Positions 36,923-45,851 of a stretch of 64,000 bases of DNA are shown piece after piece. The translations under genes were made by a program, and so were the position numbers. Every line of letters begins with the position of its first letter. Within the stretch, counting starts at the first letter, position 1. The DNA is from Candidatus Hydrogenedentota bacterium. GTDB lineage: Bacteria > Hydrogenedentota > Hydrogenedentia > Hydrogenedentales > CAILVY01. Location of the stretch: contig JAKQOG010000206.1 of NCBI GenBank assembly GCA_029565395.1, forward strand, positions 30,817-94,816, in the 5' to 3' direction. The notes below the pieces were generated by a model. That model did not search any database. It worked only from the letters and a program-made list of their open reading frames with translations, and was not told the DNA's origin.

Positions 36923-37906
36923 CTAGTGTCCTGCGCTTTTGATGCGGTCATCCTGTTGTTTGAGCCATTGGAGGCCGTCGTTGAGCATTTTGATGACCTC
37001 CTCGCCCTTGGGTTCGCGGTCGGGGTGATTGACGGGGTACCAGCGGAGTTCTTTGGGTTCACCCAGGGCGGCATAGAGGGCTTTGCCGGATTCTGGGATC
37101 ACGACGCCATCGTTGGAGCCGTTCTGCATCAGCACGGGAATGCCGGCGGTCTTGGGCGCATGACAGACGGGTTCGGCAGGACCGACAATAAAGGCCAGAA
37201 CGGGTCCTGCAACAGGGAGCAGCCAGCCGGGCAGTTCACGGCGCACTTCCGGCGCTTTCGCCAATAACCGCAGGTTGCCGCCGCCGACCACAAGGTCCGC
37301 CGCCTTGATGCGCTTCTCCTGTGCCAGCAGCGCGGTGCCTGTGACGGCCCCGTAACTTGCGCCCACCAGATAGATCCGGTTTTTGTCAATATCGCCGCGG
37401 GTTTGGAGATAATCGATCAGGCGGCGGGCGTCATGCACATTTTTCCAGCAACGTTCCCTGTAGGCGATGGAGGTCTTAAGGAAATTTCCTTTAACTTTGC
37501 GTTCTCCGCGCATGTATTGGTCGAAACAGAGCATGGCGAATCCAGCTTCGTTGAAGGGCGTGCAGATTTCCTCCACAAATTCCTTTTCCTGGTCGCTGCC
37601 GTGTAACAGCACAATTACGGGAACCGGCGCCGAGGCCTCCATGGGCATGGTCAGCAGTGCGGGCACGCGTTCGCCCGGACGTGCGTCGATTTCCACGCGT
37701 TGCTCCCGGTAGTGCGCGGGAAGTTGCTGGCCAAAGGCCTCCACGGTTCCATCCACTGTTTTGAATTCGGATACGTTCGCATTCAATGGCAACGTGGGGT
37801 CGTAGCCGTCATAATAATGCCGGTCAGAATAGGACTTGAGCGCAAAAAACGCCGCCACACACACTACAAGACACACCACAAGCCCAATACCGATTTTGCG
37901 CGCCAT
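36923..37906 (-). CDS. Membrane-anchored alpha/beta hydrolase
   Basis: 327 residues from the ATG at 37906 with AGGAGGT upstream. An N-terminal membrane helix (about 5-24) anchors it. The hydrolase domain has the oxyanion segment VIVLLHGSDQ and the nucleophile elbow YLVGASYGAVTG; the acid is likely in NGSNDGVV and the His in NHPDRE. It is in the dienelactone hydrolase/peptidase S9 type group and may act on esters or peptides. Confidence 0.88.
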   Translation of the reverse strand: MARKIGIGLVVCLVVCVAAFFALKSYSDRHYYDGYDPTLPLNANVSEFKTVDGTVEAFGQQLPAHYREQRVEIDARPGERVPALLTMPMEASAPVPVIVLLHGSDQEKEFVEEICTPFNEAGFAMLCFDQYMRGERKVKGNFLKTSIAYRERCWKNVHDARRLIDYLQTRGDIDKNRIYLVGASYGAVTGTALLAQEKRIKAADLVVGGGNLRLLAKAPEVRRELPGWLLPVAGPVLAFIVGPAEPVCHAPKTAGIPVLMQNGSNDGVVIPESGKALYAALGEPKELRWYPVNHPDREPKGEEVIKMLNDGLQWLKQQDDRIKSAGH

Positions 37907-38290
37907 GACTACCTCCTGCGTAAGTTCTCTCTCTTTCTGAATGAATCCAATCATCTCTCTCTTGTCACATCAGGCCACAAGCCTACGGCGCACAGTGGTA
38001 CATTCGCAAGTTATTATTCCGATCCAGATTCCTCATCGTTTTTCATGCGTAATTGTCATTGCTGCGCCCCCGGCCACCGTTCTCGGCGATTCACACCAGA
38101 AAGCAACATGCGAGACTGGGAGGGCGAGGCTCCCGCCGAGCCGTGAAAACAAGATCGGGAGCATAGTAGGCCATCACGGAACATAAGGTAGATTTTGTTC
38201 TAGGGCTCGGCGGGAGCCTCGCCCTCCCATCCTCGGCCGTTTCCAAGTTGCCGGGTTGCAGTTGGGCGCGGTAAACAGTAGTCTATTCGC
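37907..38290. other. Intergenic region with dispersed repeat
   Basis: No gene is visible. It holds the divergent promoter regions of the hydrolase and GTPase genes and the dispersed repeat copy described at 38052-38228. Confidence 0.6.
38052..38228 (+). repeat. Dispersed repeat, copy 1, with a 25-bp inverted hairpin
   Basis: A ~60-base leader (TTGTCATTGC through GGCGATTC and AGAAAGCAACATGCGAG) is followed by perfect inverted arms of 25 bp (38118-38142 and 38204-38228, left arm beginning GGGAGGGCGAGGCTCC). The same unit occurs in opposite orientation at 42451-42597, where the arms differ by a C-to-T matched by a G-to-A, a compensatory change. It resembles REP or MITE-type elements. Confidence 0.75.
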
Positions 38291-40066
38291 ATGAAACACG
38301 TACTTGGACAATCGCTCAGTGATTTTGCGGCGGCCCTGAACGTTTTCCGGGGCGCACTGGAACCTTTTCCGGAACTTTCCTATCAGCTCTTCGCGGAGAC
38401 CGAAGGCTGGACGCGCCTGCTGGTGTATAAGCTGCTTCCACATCTGGAAGGCGATGGCTGCCTTGTAGTGGCGGTGGCTGGCGGCACCAACACGGGCAAA
38501 TCCACCATATTTAATCTGCTGCTGGGCGAGGAAGTCAGCCCGGTATGCCCCACGGCCGCGGCCACGTGCCGTCCCGTGCTGGCGGGCAACGCCACCCGCG
38601 TGGCGCAATGCCTGGAAGGCAAATTGGTGCCGGAATTCAAACCGATGCGGCTCGAATGTGCAAATGATGTTATTTCGGGCGAAGCGCCCGGCGATGCCAT
38701 CTTCGTGGCGCAGCACGATTCCTTGACGGACCGCCTGGTGCTGCTCGACATCCCGGATGTGGACTCCATCGAAAGGCAGCATTGGGAACTGGCGGAAAAC
38801 ATTCAGGCCGCGGGCGACGTGCTTGTTGCCGTGCTCACGGCGGAAAAATACAAGGACGAGCGCGTGGTGTCGTTTTTCAAACGCGCGCGCACGTCAGGGC
38901 GCATCATCATTCCTCTGATGAACAAGGCGGACCCGTACAACGGTTTTGAAGTCGCACGGCGGCAGTTGGAGGATTTCTGCGGGGAGATCGGGGTTGAAGA
39001 TTCGGTCCCGATATTTGTGACCGCCCATGATTTCAAGATAACGGATGACTTCGCCAAGCCGATTTTGTCTCTCAATGGCGCCGCACCGCTGCGCGCGCAT
39101 GTGGAATCACTCGACGTCGCCGGGATAAAAGAGCATGTCTATCGGAACAGTGTGGATCACATGCTTGCGGAAAGCGGGGCATTTCTCGAACGTGCGATGG
39201 AAATGGGCGAAACGCTGCGCCGTGTTACGGAGGAATTTGAACGGCGCGCGGAAACCTGCGCCAGCCGGTATGACCCCGAGCCGGGCGAGGACGTCGGTAA
39301 GGTGTTGCATGAATTCATCGCGTCGAAGCGGGGACTGTTGAGCCGGACCATGAGCAAATTCGGAAACATTATGGACCGCTATTTCTCCCCGGTGGGCCGC
39401 ATGCTCACCCGCGCCGTGCGCGGGAGGACGGCGTTGGAAGGCCCGTTGCCCGCGCTCCGGGAGGAAACATTGCTGGCCAAGCACCGCGCCACGGTGGAAA
39501 CCTTCGCGCGGGAATTGACCCGCGATTACCTGCAAAGCGCCCAGAACCTCCAACCGCCCGCCGCGCAACTCATCCTTGACGAATTGGGCCACCTGAACAC
39601 CGATGAGGCCGCACAGCATGCCGCGGATGCCATGCTGGGGAGTTCGAGCGTTTCGCGAAGCTTCCGGGATCATGTACATCGAACCATTGATGTTTGGTGG
39701 AACGAAAATTTCATCATGCGGCAGGTATTGCTCGAACTGGACGCCCTCCTCATTTTCACGCCCACGGCGATTGCGGTGCCGTTGTCGTTTTACACCGGCG
39801 GCGTGGGCGTGCCGGAGGTACTGGCGGCGGCAGGGCCTTTTGCCGGTATTTTCTTCGCACGGATCATGGAAGAACAGTTTGCCGCAAAATGGTTTGACCT
39901 GATGGAACCCTGGCGGCGCGAGCAGCAGCAACGTTTGCGCGATATTTTGATCGAACACATCACGCATCCCGCGCTCAGCGCGCTCACAGCCGCCCGGAAA
40001 CCGTTTGACAATGAAATGCTCGACGTACTACGGAGGCATCACGACCAGTGCAGGAAAGCCTGTTAA
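38291..40066 (+). CDS. Dynamin-like large GTPase, first of an overlapping pair
   Basis: 591 residues. The GTPase domain (about 55-250) has G1 GGTNTGKST (64-72), G3 DIPD (153-156, where Era/dynamin proteins have DxPG), and G4 NKAD (211-214). The long helical C-terminal half contains a hydrophobic double segment near 490-535 (LLIFTPTAIAVPLSFYTGG, then a second), which could insert into membrane as in bacterial dynamin-like proteins and the YfjP/YeeP group. It may shape or bind the inner membrane, but the role is unknown. It overlaps the next GTPase gene by 19 bases. Confidence 0.85.
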   Translation: MKHVLGQSLSDFAAALNVFRGALEPFPELSYQLFAETEGWTRLLVYKLLPHLEGDGCLVVAVAGGTNTGKSTIFNLLLGEEVSPVCPTAAATCRPVLAGNATRVAQCLEGKLVPEFKPMRLECANDVISGEAPGDAIFVAQHDSLTDRLVLLDIPDVDSIERQHWELAENIQAAGDVLVAVLTAEKYKDERVVSFFKRARTSGRIIIPLMNKADPYNGFEVARRQLEDFCGEIGVEDSVPIFVTAHDFKITDDFAKPILSLNGAAPLRAHVESLDVAGIKEHVYRNSVDHMLAESGAFLERAMEMGETLRRVTEEFERRAETCASRYDPEPGEDVGKVLHEFIASKRGLLSRTMSKFGNIMDRYFSPVGRMLTRAVRGRTALEGPLPALREETLLAKHRATVETFARELTRDYLQSAQNLQPPAAQLILDELGHLNTDEAAQHAADAMLGSSSVSRSFRDHVHRTIDVWWNENFIMRQVLLELDALLIFTPTAIAVPLSFYTGGVGVPEVLAAAGPFAGIFFARIMEEQFAAKWFDLMEPWRREQQQRLRDILIEHITHPALSALTAARKPFDNEMLDVLRRHHDQCRKAC

Positions 40067-41691
40067 GCATAATCGAAGAACTGGAGCGGCTCGCCTCCTA
40101 CACGGGCCCTTGGAAAGGGCTCCGGGATAAGACCGCAGCACTTCGCGGGCGGGTGGCCGAATTACGTGAACGCGAACAACATCTCGATGATGTGCTGGTG
40201 ATCGCTCTGGTGGGCGGATCGGGCGTCGGGAAATCTACCTTGCTCAATGCCATTGCGGGAGACCGCATCGCGGCCACCTCGGAAATGCGGCCTTGCACCA
40301 ATCAGCCGATGGTCTATCACCCGCCCGGCGTTCATTTGCAATTTGAAGGGTGGGCTAGTACGTCGCGGTCAGCGCTGGAAAATCTCGTCATTATCGACAC
40401 GCCGGACTCCGACACCGTGGTGCGTCATCACCGCGCGCTGGTGGACCAGGTGTTGCGCCAGTGCGATTTGGTTCTCCTGTGCGCCAGCGCCGAAAAATAC
40501 CTCGACGAGGCCACATGGTCATTATTGCGTCCGTTACAAGGGCAGCGGAGCCTTGTCTGCATCGAAACCAAGGCGCACGGCCCCGGCTCCATTCGTGAAC
40601 ATTGGCTGCAGCGCCTCCAGGACGAAGGGTTCGAGGCGCCCGAATATTTCCGGGTCAATGCGCTCCGCGCCTTGGATCGCAAACTCTCTGGCGAACCTCC
40701 TTCTCCGGAAGAATTCGATTTTGAGCGGCTGGAGCAATTTCTCCGCCAGGAACTCACGACGGAACGCATCGCACGCATCAAGCGATCCAATGCCGCCGGG
40801 CTTCTCACAAAAACCATCCTGGATCTACAGGCATGCGCCCGCGAAGCGAAACCCGCGCTCGAACAGGCCCGCCAAACCCTGAATGAAATGAATAGCGAGA
40901 TGGCGAAGGTCTGTTATGAGAATCTTTCCGAGCGGCTCTTCGCCGCGCCGCATTTGTGGACCTATGCCGTGGGGCGTGAAATGAGCCTGCGCGCCAAAGG
41001 ATTCATGGGGGCGGTATTCCGGCTTGCGGAAGCCGTTCGCAGCCTCCCCGCGCGTTTGCCCGCGCTACTGCCGTGGGGAAATGCCCGCAACACCATCGGA
41101 CAGCGCGCGGCGGCGTTGCTTAACAATCCGGAGGATGCAGGCAGCCTGATAAACACCACGTCCGAAAAAGTCCTCGACACCTATCGTGCCCGGCAGAGCG
41201 TACTGGGCTTGCAGATGGCCAAAGCCGGATTTGACCCTCCTGAAAGCCAGCAGAGCACAACGGAATTTTCGGAAGAGATCAACCGCCGCCTGGAAACCGC
41301 CCTGAGGGGTCCGGCACGCGACCGCGTGGTGCGTGCGGCCGCCTGGCTCACCTGCTGGCCCGTGGCATTGTTATCCGATGCCTTCCCCCTCGCGTTCATC
41401 GGATATACCGGCTATAAAATCGTGCGCGCCTACTTCACCGCCCCTCTGCTTGAGCTGACGTTCTTTTTCCACGCCGGAACGGTGCTGGCGATCCTGCTGG
41501 GCGTGGAAATTTTCGGCCTGGCATGGTTGGCGCGCATGGCGGCCTGGCTGGCACGCCGCGGCGCACGGCGCGATGTGCGGATCGCCCTGAACATCCCCGG
41601 ACTCTGCTTCACACCGGAACGGCGGATTTTGGCTGAAATCGAAGCGGAAACAGAAACTATTGAGCGCCTTACGCGATATATTATTACGTGA
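40048..41691 (+). CDS. Dynamin-like large GTPase, second of the pair
   Basis: 547 residues from a GTG inside the upstream gene. G1 is GGSGVGKS (56-63) and G3 is DTPD (117-120), again with Asp in place of Gly. The G4 motif is degenerate: TKAH instead of NKxD, so nucleotide specificity may be relaxed or relies on the partner. The C-terminal part is helical with two hydrophobic segments near 430-490 (VAAWLTCWPVALL-like and FFFHAGTVLAILLGVEIFGL). Pairs of unequal dynamin-like GTPases often assemble as heteromers; I infer the same here. Confidence 0.85.
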   Translation: MQESLLSIIEELERLASYTGPWKGLRDKTAALRGRVAELREREQHLDDVLVIALVGGSGVGKSTLLNAIAGDRIAATSEMRPCTNQPMVYHPPGVHLQFEGWASTSRSALENLVIIDTPDSDTVVRHHRALVDQVLRQCDLVLLCASAEKYLDEATWSLLRPLQGQRSLVCIETKAHGPGSIREHWLQRLQDEGFEAPEYFRVNALRALDRKLSGEPPSPEEFDFERLEQFLRQELTTERIARIKRSNAAGLLTKTILDLQACAREAKPALEQARQTLNEMNSEMAKVCYENLSERLFAAPHLWTYAVGREMSLRAKGFMGAVFRLAEAVRSLPARLPALLPWGNARNTIGQRAAALLNNPEDAGSLINTTSEKVLDTYRARQSVLGLQMAKAGFDPPESQQSTTEFSEEINRRLETALRGPARDRVVRAAAWLTCWPVALLSDAFPLAFIGYTGYKIVRAYFTAPLLELTFFFHAGTVLAILLGVEIFGLAWLARMAAWLARRGARRDVRIALNIPGLCFTPERRILAEIEAETETIERLTRYIIT

Positions 41692-41734
41692 TACAATAGC
41701 CTCACGTTAAAAACCGTAAAGAAAGGTGCCATCC

Positions 41735-42391
41735 ATGAGACATTTCCTTGTCGTACTTCTATTGGGGGTTGTTGCGACGGGGTGTTCGGGAGTCGGGTCC
41801 GTGCATCCCATTTACACCGAAAAAGACACCGTATTTTTACCGCAATTGCTGGGCACTTGGGGTGCGGGAGAGAAAAAGACCGATGTTGCCGTGATTTCCA
41901 AGGGGGAAGACAACGGCTATATGGTTAAATTCTGGGGCAGCAATGATTCTCTGGTGGAACTTGACGTTCACCTGACCAAAATCGGCGGGAAGTTGTTCGC
42001 GGACGCCTTCGTGGAGGAATGTGGAACCAAAGAGGATGGGGCGATGATCATGCCGGTGCATATGTTTGTATGGCTAAGCTCCATCGAACCGGAAATTAAA
42101 CTCAGCAGTCTTAATATGGAATGGCTGGAAGGCTATCTGACCAAACATCCTTGCTCGGTCCGCCATCTTTTGTATGATGAGAATGGTGATCATCACAACT
42201 GGATTTATTTGACGGATACCACAAAGCATGTCCGGAAATTCCTGAAAAAGGCGTTAAAAAACAAAGAGGCATTCATAGAGGATAAGGATCTCGTCTTTAA
42301 GAAGGTTTCGGATTCTCAGGAGTTGCCGCCACGCCCCGAAAAGAAGGAAGGGGTGGCCGATGGTGCAAAAGAAGGGGCGGCTAAACCATAG
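41735..42391 (+). CDS. Lipoprotein of unknown function, third gene of the GTPase module
   Basis: 218 residues from the ATG at 41735, preceded by GAAAGGTG at the right spacing. The signal ends in a lipobox VVATGC, so it is lipid-anchored, probably in the outer or inner membrane facing the periplasm. The mature part carries short motifs such as LLGTWGAGEKK and WIYLTDTTKHV, and a charged C-terminal tail (KKEGVADGAKEGAAK). It follows the GTPase pair after about 44 bases and is inside the same pair of repeats. Confidence 0.75.
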   Translation: MRHFLVVLLLGVVATGCSGVGSVHPIYTEKDTVFLPQLLGTWGAGEKKTDVAVISKGEDNGYMVKFWGSNDSLVELDVHLTKIGGKLFADAFVEECGTKEDGAMIMPVHMFVWLSSIEPEIKLSSLNMEWLEGYLTKHPCSVRHLLYDENGDHHNWIYLTDTTKHVRKFLKKALKNKEAFIEDKDLVFKKVSDSQELPPRPEKKEGVADGAKEGAAKP

Positions 42392-42450
42392 GCAAGTTGA
42401 CACTATGTCGAGATTGCTTCGCTTCGCTGCTAAGAAAGTGGCCATGATCG

Positions 42451-42597
42451 GGAGGGCGAGGCTCCTGCCGAGCCGTAAAAAAATATGCCTTGTTGATCTT
42501 GTTCTGACGGCTCGGCAGGAGCCTCGCCCTCCCAACCTCGCATGTTGCTTTCTAGTGCGAATCGCCGCCGAAGGCGGTCGGGCGCTCGCAATGACAA
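42451..42597 (-). repeat. Dispersed repeat, copy 2, inverted relative to copy 1
   Basis: The arms (42451-42475 and 42510-42534) are perfect inverted 25-bp repeats around a 34-base loop. The flanking 42535-42597, read on the minus strand, matches the copy 1 leader at about 80% (TTGTCATTGC...GGCGATTCGCACTAGAAAGC). The two copies therefore face each other across the GTPase-lipoprotein genes. Confidence 0.75.
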
Positions 42598-42690
42598 AAT
42601 GGGTTGTTCTATCCGGTTGTTTTGTGAGAGTGTTTATCCGCCGACACATGCTTTCACAATTTGCAGGTGAACGGGAAATGGAGGTATTGC

Positions 42691-43734
42691 ATGAAGAAAA
42701 TGCTGGCTGCAGTATTGCATGATTTCAATGATTTGCGCTTGGAGGAGGTTCCCGTTCCGGAACCTCAGGCGCCGGACGATGTGGTGGTGAAGATCAAGGC
42801 CTGCGGGTTTTGCCAGACCGATTACAAGGCCATCAAAGGCATTCGGAAAAATGTAACGTTCCCCTGTATCGTGGGACACGAGCCTAGCGGTATCGTGGCA
42901 GCAGCAGGGTCTGCTGTCCGGAATTTTAAAGAAGGCGATGCTGTGATTGTGCAGCCCACGGGCTATTGCGGGTACTGCCCCAATTGCCGGGTTGGCAAAC
43001 ACCATTATTGCGAACACGCCTTCACCACGGGCGGCGACGGCCCCAAGGACGTATGGGACGGTTCCTTCGCGGAATATACCCGCACGCGGGAGTGCAGTCT
43101 GTTCCTCAAGCCGCCCTCAGTCTCTTTTGAAGCCGCCGCGTTGACCGAGCCGCTCTCCGGGGCGTGGAAAGGCGTGATTCTTTACAGCGAAACACGCGTG
43201 GGCGACAATGTTGTTGTGATCGGCGTGGGCAGCATCGGCCTGTTGTGCATGATGGTGGCGCATGCGGCGGGCGCGGGCCGCCTCATTGCGATAGATTCCA
43301 GCGCATATGCCCGTGAACAGGCCCTTCGCCTCGGTGCCACACACGTGATTGATCCGCGTGAAGGCAATGTGCGCGATAAAGTGTATGCCATCATGCCGGA
43401 CGGCCCTGATGTGATTGTGGAAGCCGCCGGGCCGGTCGCCGCCGTCAATCTCATGCTCGAATTGCGCCGCCGCGGCACGCGCTGGAATATCTTCGGCATC
43501 ACCACCCATGAAACCATCGAACTCGACGCCGGGCTTGAACATTTCATGGAAGCCAGGATGGACGCCAGCTTCGGCACCAATCCCCTTGCCATGCAAAACG
43601 CCATCCGGCTCATGGAACGCGGGGTGATTGATCCCGCCCAGACCATCAGTCACCGTTTTCCTCTGGAACGGATTCTCGATGCCGTGCAAGTCATGGGCCA
43701 GCCTAAACGCAATAAGGTAATCATTGAGCCATGA
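42691..43734 (+). CDS. Zinc-dependent medium-chain alcohol dehydrogenase
   Basis: 347 residues, with GGAGGT 7 bases before the ATG. Catalytic zinc ligands are in KACGFCQTDYK and GHEPSGIV; the structural zinc site is CGYCPNCRVGKHHYC; and the NAD-binding loop is GVGSIGLLCM. It oxidises an alcohol or sugar alcohol (threonine, sorbitol or similar). Its TGA overlaps the next gene's ATG (ATGA). Confidence 0.93.
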   Translation: MKKMLAAVLHDFNDLRLEEVPVPEPQAPDDVVVKIKACGFCQTDYKAIKGIRKNVTFPCIVGHEPSGIVAAAGSAVRNFKEGDAVIVQPTGYCGYCPNCRVGKHHYCEHAFTTGGDGPKDVWDGSFAEYTRTRECSLFLKPPSVSFEAAALTEPLSGAWKGVILYSETRVGDNVVVIGVGSIGLLCMMVAHAAGAGRLIAIDSSAYAREQALRLGATHVIDPREGNVRDKVYAIMPDGPDVIVEAAGPVAAVNLMLELRRRGTRWNIFGITTHETIELDAGLEHFMEARMDASFGTNPLAMQNAIRLMERGVIDPAQTISHRFPLERILDAVQVMGQPKRNKVIIEP

Positions 43735-44495
43735 TTCCATCCCTCCCACAGCGCGAACATTTTGAAGGCCGTGTGGCCGTTGTCACCGGCGGCACGGACG
43801 GTTTGGGGCTCCATCTGGCCTGCACTTTAACGGATTTAGGCGCGGAAGTCTTTGTATGCGGGCGCGATCGTAAGAAAGGCGAATCCGCACAGCAGGCCAT
43901 GGGACCCAAGGGCCGTTTTGTTCCCTGCGATCTCGCCGATGAATCCCAAGCGCGCGCTTTTGTTGAAACCGCAGCACAACCCACAGGCCGCATCGATTAT
44001 CTGGTGAACAATGCTGCGATGGATCCTCGCATCGAATTTGAGACCGCCACCACCGAAAACTTTGACCGATTGATCGCCGTCAATCTCCGATCCTATTTCA
44101 TTGTCGCCCAAGCGGCGCTGCCCGGCTTGAAAGCAGGTGCGGGAAAATCCATCGTGAACGTTTGCACCACCAACTACATGCTGGGCCTTGCGCCCTTCAC
44201 TCTCTACAACGCCGCCAAGTCCGGTATCATCGGTTTCACCCGCTCCCTCGCCCGCGAACTCGGCCCCCTTGGTATCCGCGTCAATACCGTGTCCCCCGGA
44301 TGGATCATGACCGAAAAGCAACTGCGGGAACACGTCTCGGAAAAGGATAAAGCGGATCTTCTCGACGCCCAAGCCATGAAATTTCTCCTGGCGGAAGAAC
44401 ACGTCACCCCTGCCACGCTCTTCCTCCTCTCCCCCGCCGCCACCGGAATTACCGGCCAAAACCTTGTCGTCGATGCCGGGAAATTCATGCAGTAA
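43731..44495 (+). CDS. Short-chain dehydrogenase/reductase
   Basis: 254 residues. The cofactor loop TGGTDGLGLHLA, NNAAMD, and catalytic YNAAK (with upstream Ser/Asn) are intact, and PGWIMTE follows. With the adjoining dehydrogenase it probably interconverts sugar or polyol hydroxyl and keto groups. The genes overlap by 4 bases. Confidence 0.93.
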   Translation: MIPSLPQREHFEGRVAVVTGGTDGLGLHLACTLTDLGAEVFVCGRDRKKGESAQQAMGPKGRFVPCDLADESQARAFVETAAQPTGRIDYLVNNAAMDPRIEFETATTENFDRLIAVNLRSYFIVAQAALPGLKAGAGKSIVNVCTTNYMLGLAPFTLYNAAKSGIIGFTRSLARELGPLGIRVNTVSPGWIMTEKQLREHVSEKDKADLLDAQAMKFLLAEEHVTPATLFLLSPAATGITGQNLVVDAGKFMQ

Positions 44496-44544
44496 TTCAC
44501 ACGACATTGCTTCCACAGGCCTGAGCAAGTATAGTATGCGGACT

Positions 44545-45768
44545 ATGAATCCTTATCCTCCATTACGAAATGTCGATGTGATACCCGCGGAACATAAAGG
44601 GCAGCCGATGGTCTGCCTGTACGACACCGAGGGGTATGTTGAAGAACAGGTGGCGCTTTCTCCGCAGGCGTTTTTTATCGCTGCATGCCTGGACGGCCAA
44701 CATGATGCCGAGGCCATCCAAAACGATTTTGCCCGGCAGTTTGGCGGGGTCCTCATTACCACGGATCAGATCGATCAGGTGGCCGCGTTTCTAGATGAGA
44801 AAGGGTTTCTCTATAACGACCACTATTTCGCCCTGAAACAAGATGTTGAGGACGCATTTCGCGCGATGGAAAGCCGTCCGGCGTTTTGCGCAGGACGCTC
44901 CTACCCGGAGGATCCGAAAAAAGCTAGGGAGTTTCTGAATACCATGTTTGCAGAACATGGCGGCCCGCTGACGGATTCTAATCCCGATCTTCCGCCGTTG
45001 CGGTGCCTGATTACGCCACATATCGATTTCGCGCGCGGCGCAGCGGGATATGCCCAGGGATACCGGCGTTTTTTTGCTTCCGGGACGCCGGACATTGTCT
45101 TTATCTTCGGCGTGGCCCATCGCGGCGGCTCCGCGCCCTTTGTTCTCACCAGCAAGGATTTTGAAACGCCGCTGGGCACATTGAAAACCAATCGCGAGAT
45201 TGTGGAGCGGTTGGCAGCGGTTTGCGAATGGGACCCGTTTGAGTGGGAACCCCTGCACCGCAATGAACACTCCATAGAATTTCAGGCGCTTATGCTGGCG
45301 CACCGCTATGGCACGAATATTCAGATTGTGCCCATCCTGTGTTCAGGCCTCTCGGAAGATCCCGAACTGACAAATCCCGCCAGCCTTGAGCCAGTCAGCC
45401 GTTTCCTGACGGAATGCCGGGCGATTGCCGCGGATTCCGCACACCGCGTAAGCGTGATTGCCGGGGCGGATCTGGCGCATGTAGGACGTCACTTCGAAGA
45501 CGATATCGACATTACCCAAGAGGTGCTGGACGCCATAGAAGCCCGGGATCGGGAAGACCTCGCTCATGTCCTGGCGCGCGATCCGGAGCATTTCTATGCG
45601 TCGGTCATGAAAGACAAAAACCAGCGAAAAGTCTGCGGCCTTTCATGCATCTACGCCGCCATGAAAGCCGTGGAGGGCCTGGCGTCCGGTTCTGAATTGC
45701 TCCATTACGGCTACGCGCCCGACCCCGTCGGCGGAGTGGTCTCTTTCGCGAGTATTGCAATTCAGTAG
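44545..45768 (+). CDS. MEMO1-family protein with an N-terminal PqqD-like domain
   Basis: 407 residues; an alternative ATG lies at 44536. Residues 1-95 resemble the PqqD fold of peptide-modification chaperones (VALSPQAFFIAACLDGQHD, FLDEKGFLYND). From about 110 the MEMO core follows: CAGRSYPEDP, TPHIDFARGAAGYAQGY, VFIFGVAHR, NEHSIEFQALML and GADLAHVGRHF, holding the metal-site histidines. MEMO proteins pair with AmmeMemoRadiSam enzymes. No radical SAM partner is in the window. Function is unknown. Confidence 0.87.
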   Translation: MNPYPPLRNVDVIPAEHKGQPMVCLYDTEGYVEEQVALSPQAFFIAACLDGQHDAEAIQNDFARQFGGVLITTDQIDQVAAFLDEKGFLYNDHYFALKQDVEDAFRAMESRPAFCAGRSYPEDPKKAREFLNTMFAEHGGPLTDSNPDLPPLRCLITPHIDFARGAAGYAQGYRRFFASGTPDIVFIFGVAHRGGSAPFVLTSKDFETPLGTLKTNREIVERLAAVCEWDPFEWEPLHRNEHSIEFQALMLAHRYGTNIQIVPILCSGLSEDPELTNPASLEPVSRFLTECRAIAADSAHRVSVIAGADLAHVGRHFEDDIDITQEVLDAIEARDREDLAHVLARDPEHFYASVMKDKNQRKVCGLSCIYAAMKAVEGLASGSELLHYGYAPDPVGGVVSFASIAIQ

Positions 45769-45792
45769 AACCTTAGAAGTTCTTGAAAGAGG

Positions 45793-45828
45793 TGTGGGGA
45801 AAACTTCTTTCAAGAAGTTTTCCCCACA
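45793..45828. repeat. Long perfect hairpin between convergent genes
   Basis: A 17-bp perfect stem (45793-45809 with 45812-45828, TGTGGGGAAAACTTCTT) closed by a 2-base loop. It lies between the 3' ends of the MEMO and fucose-isomerase-like genes and may terminate both. The design matches the hairpin at 23374-23413. Confidence 0.75.
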
Positions 45829-45851
45829 TCGGAATAGTATTTTGATTATGT

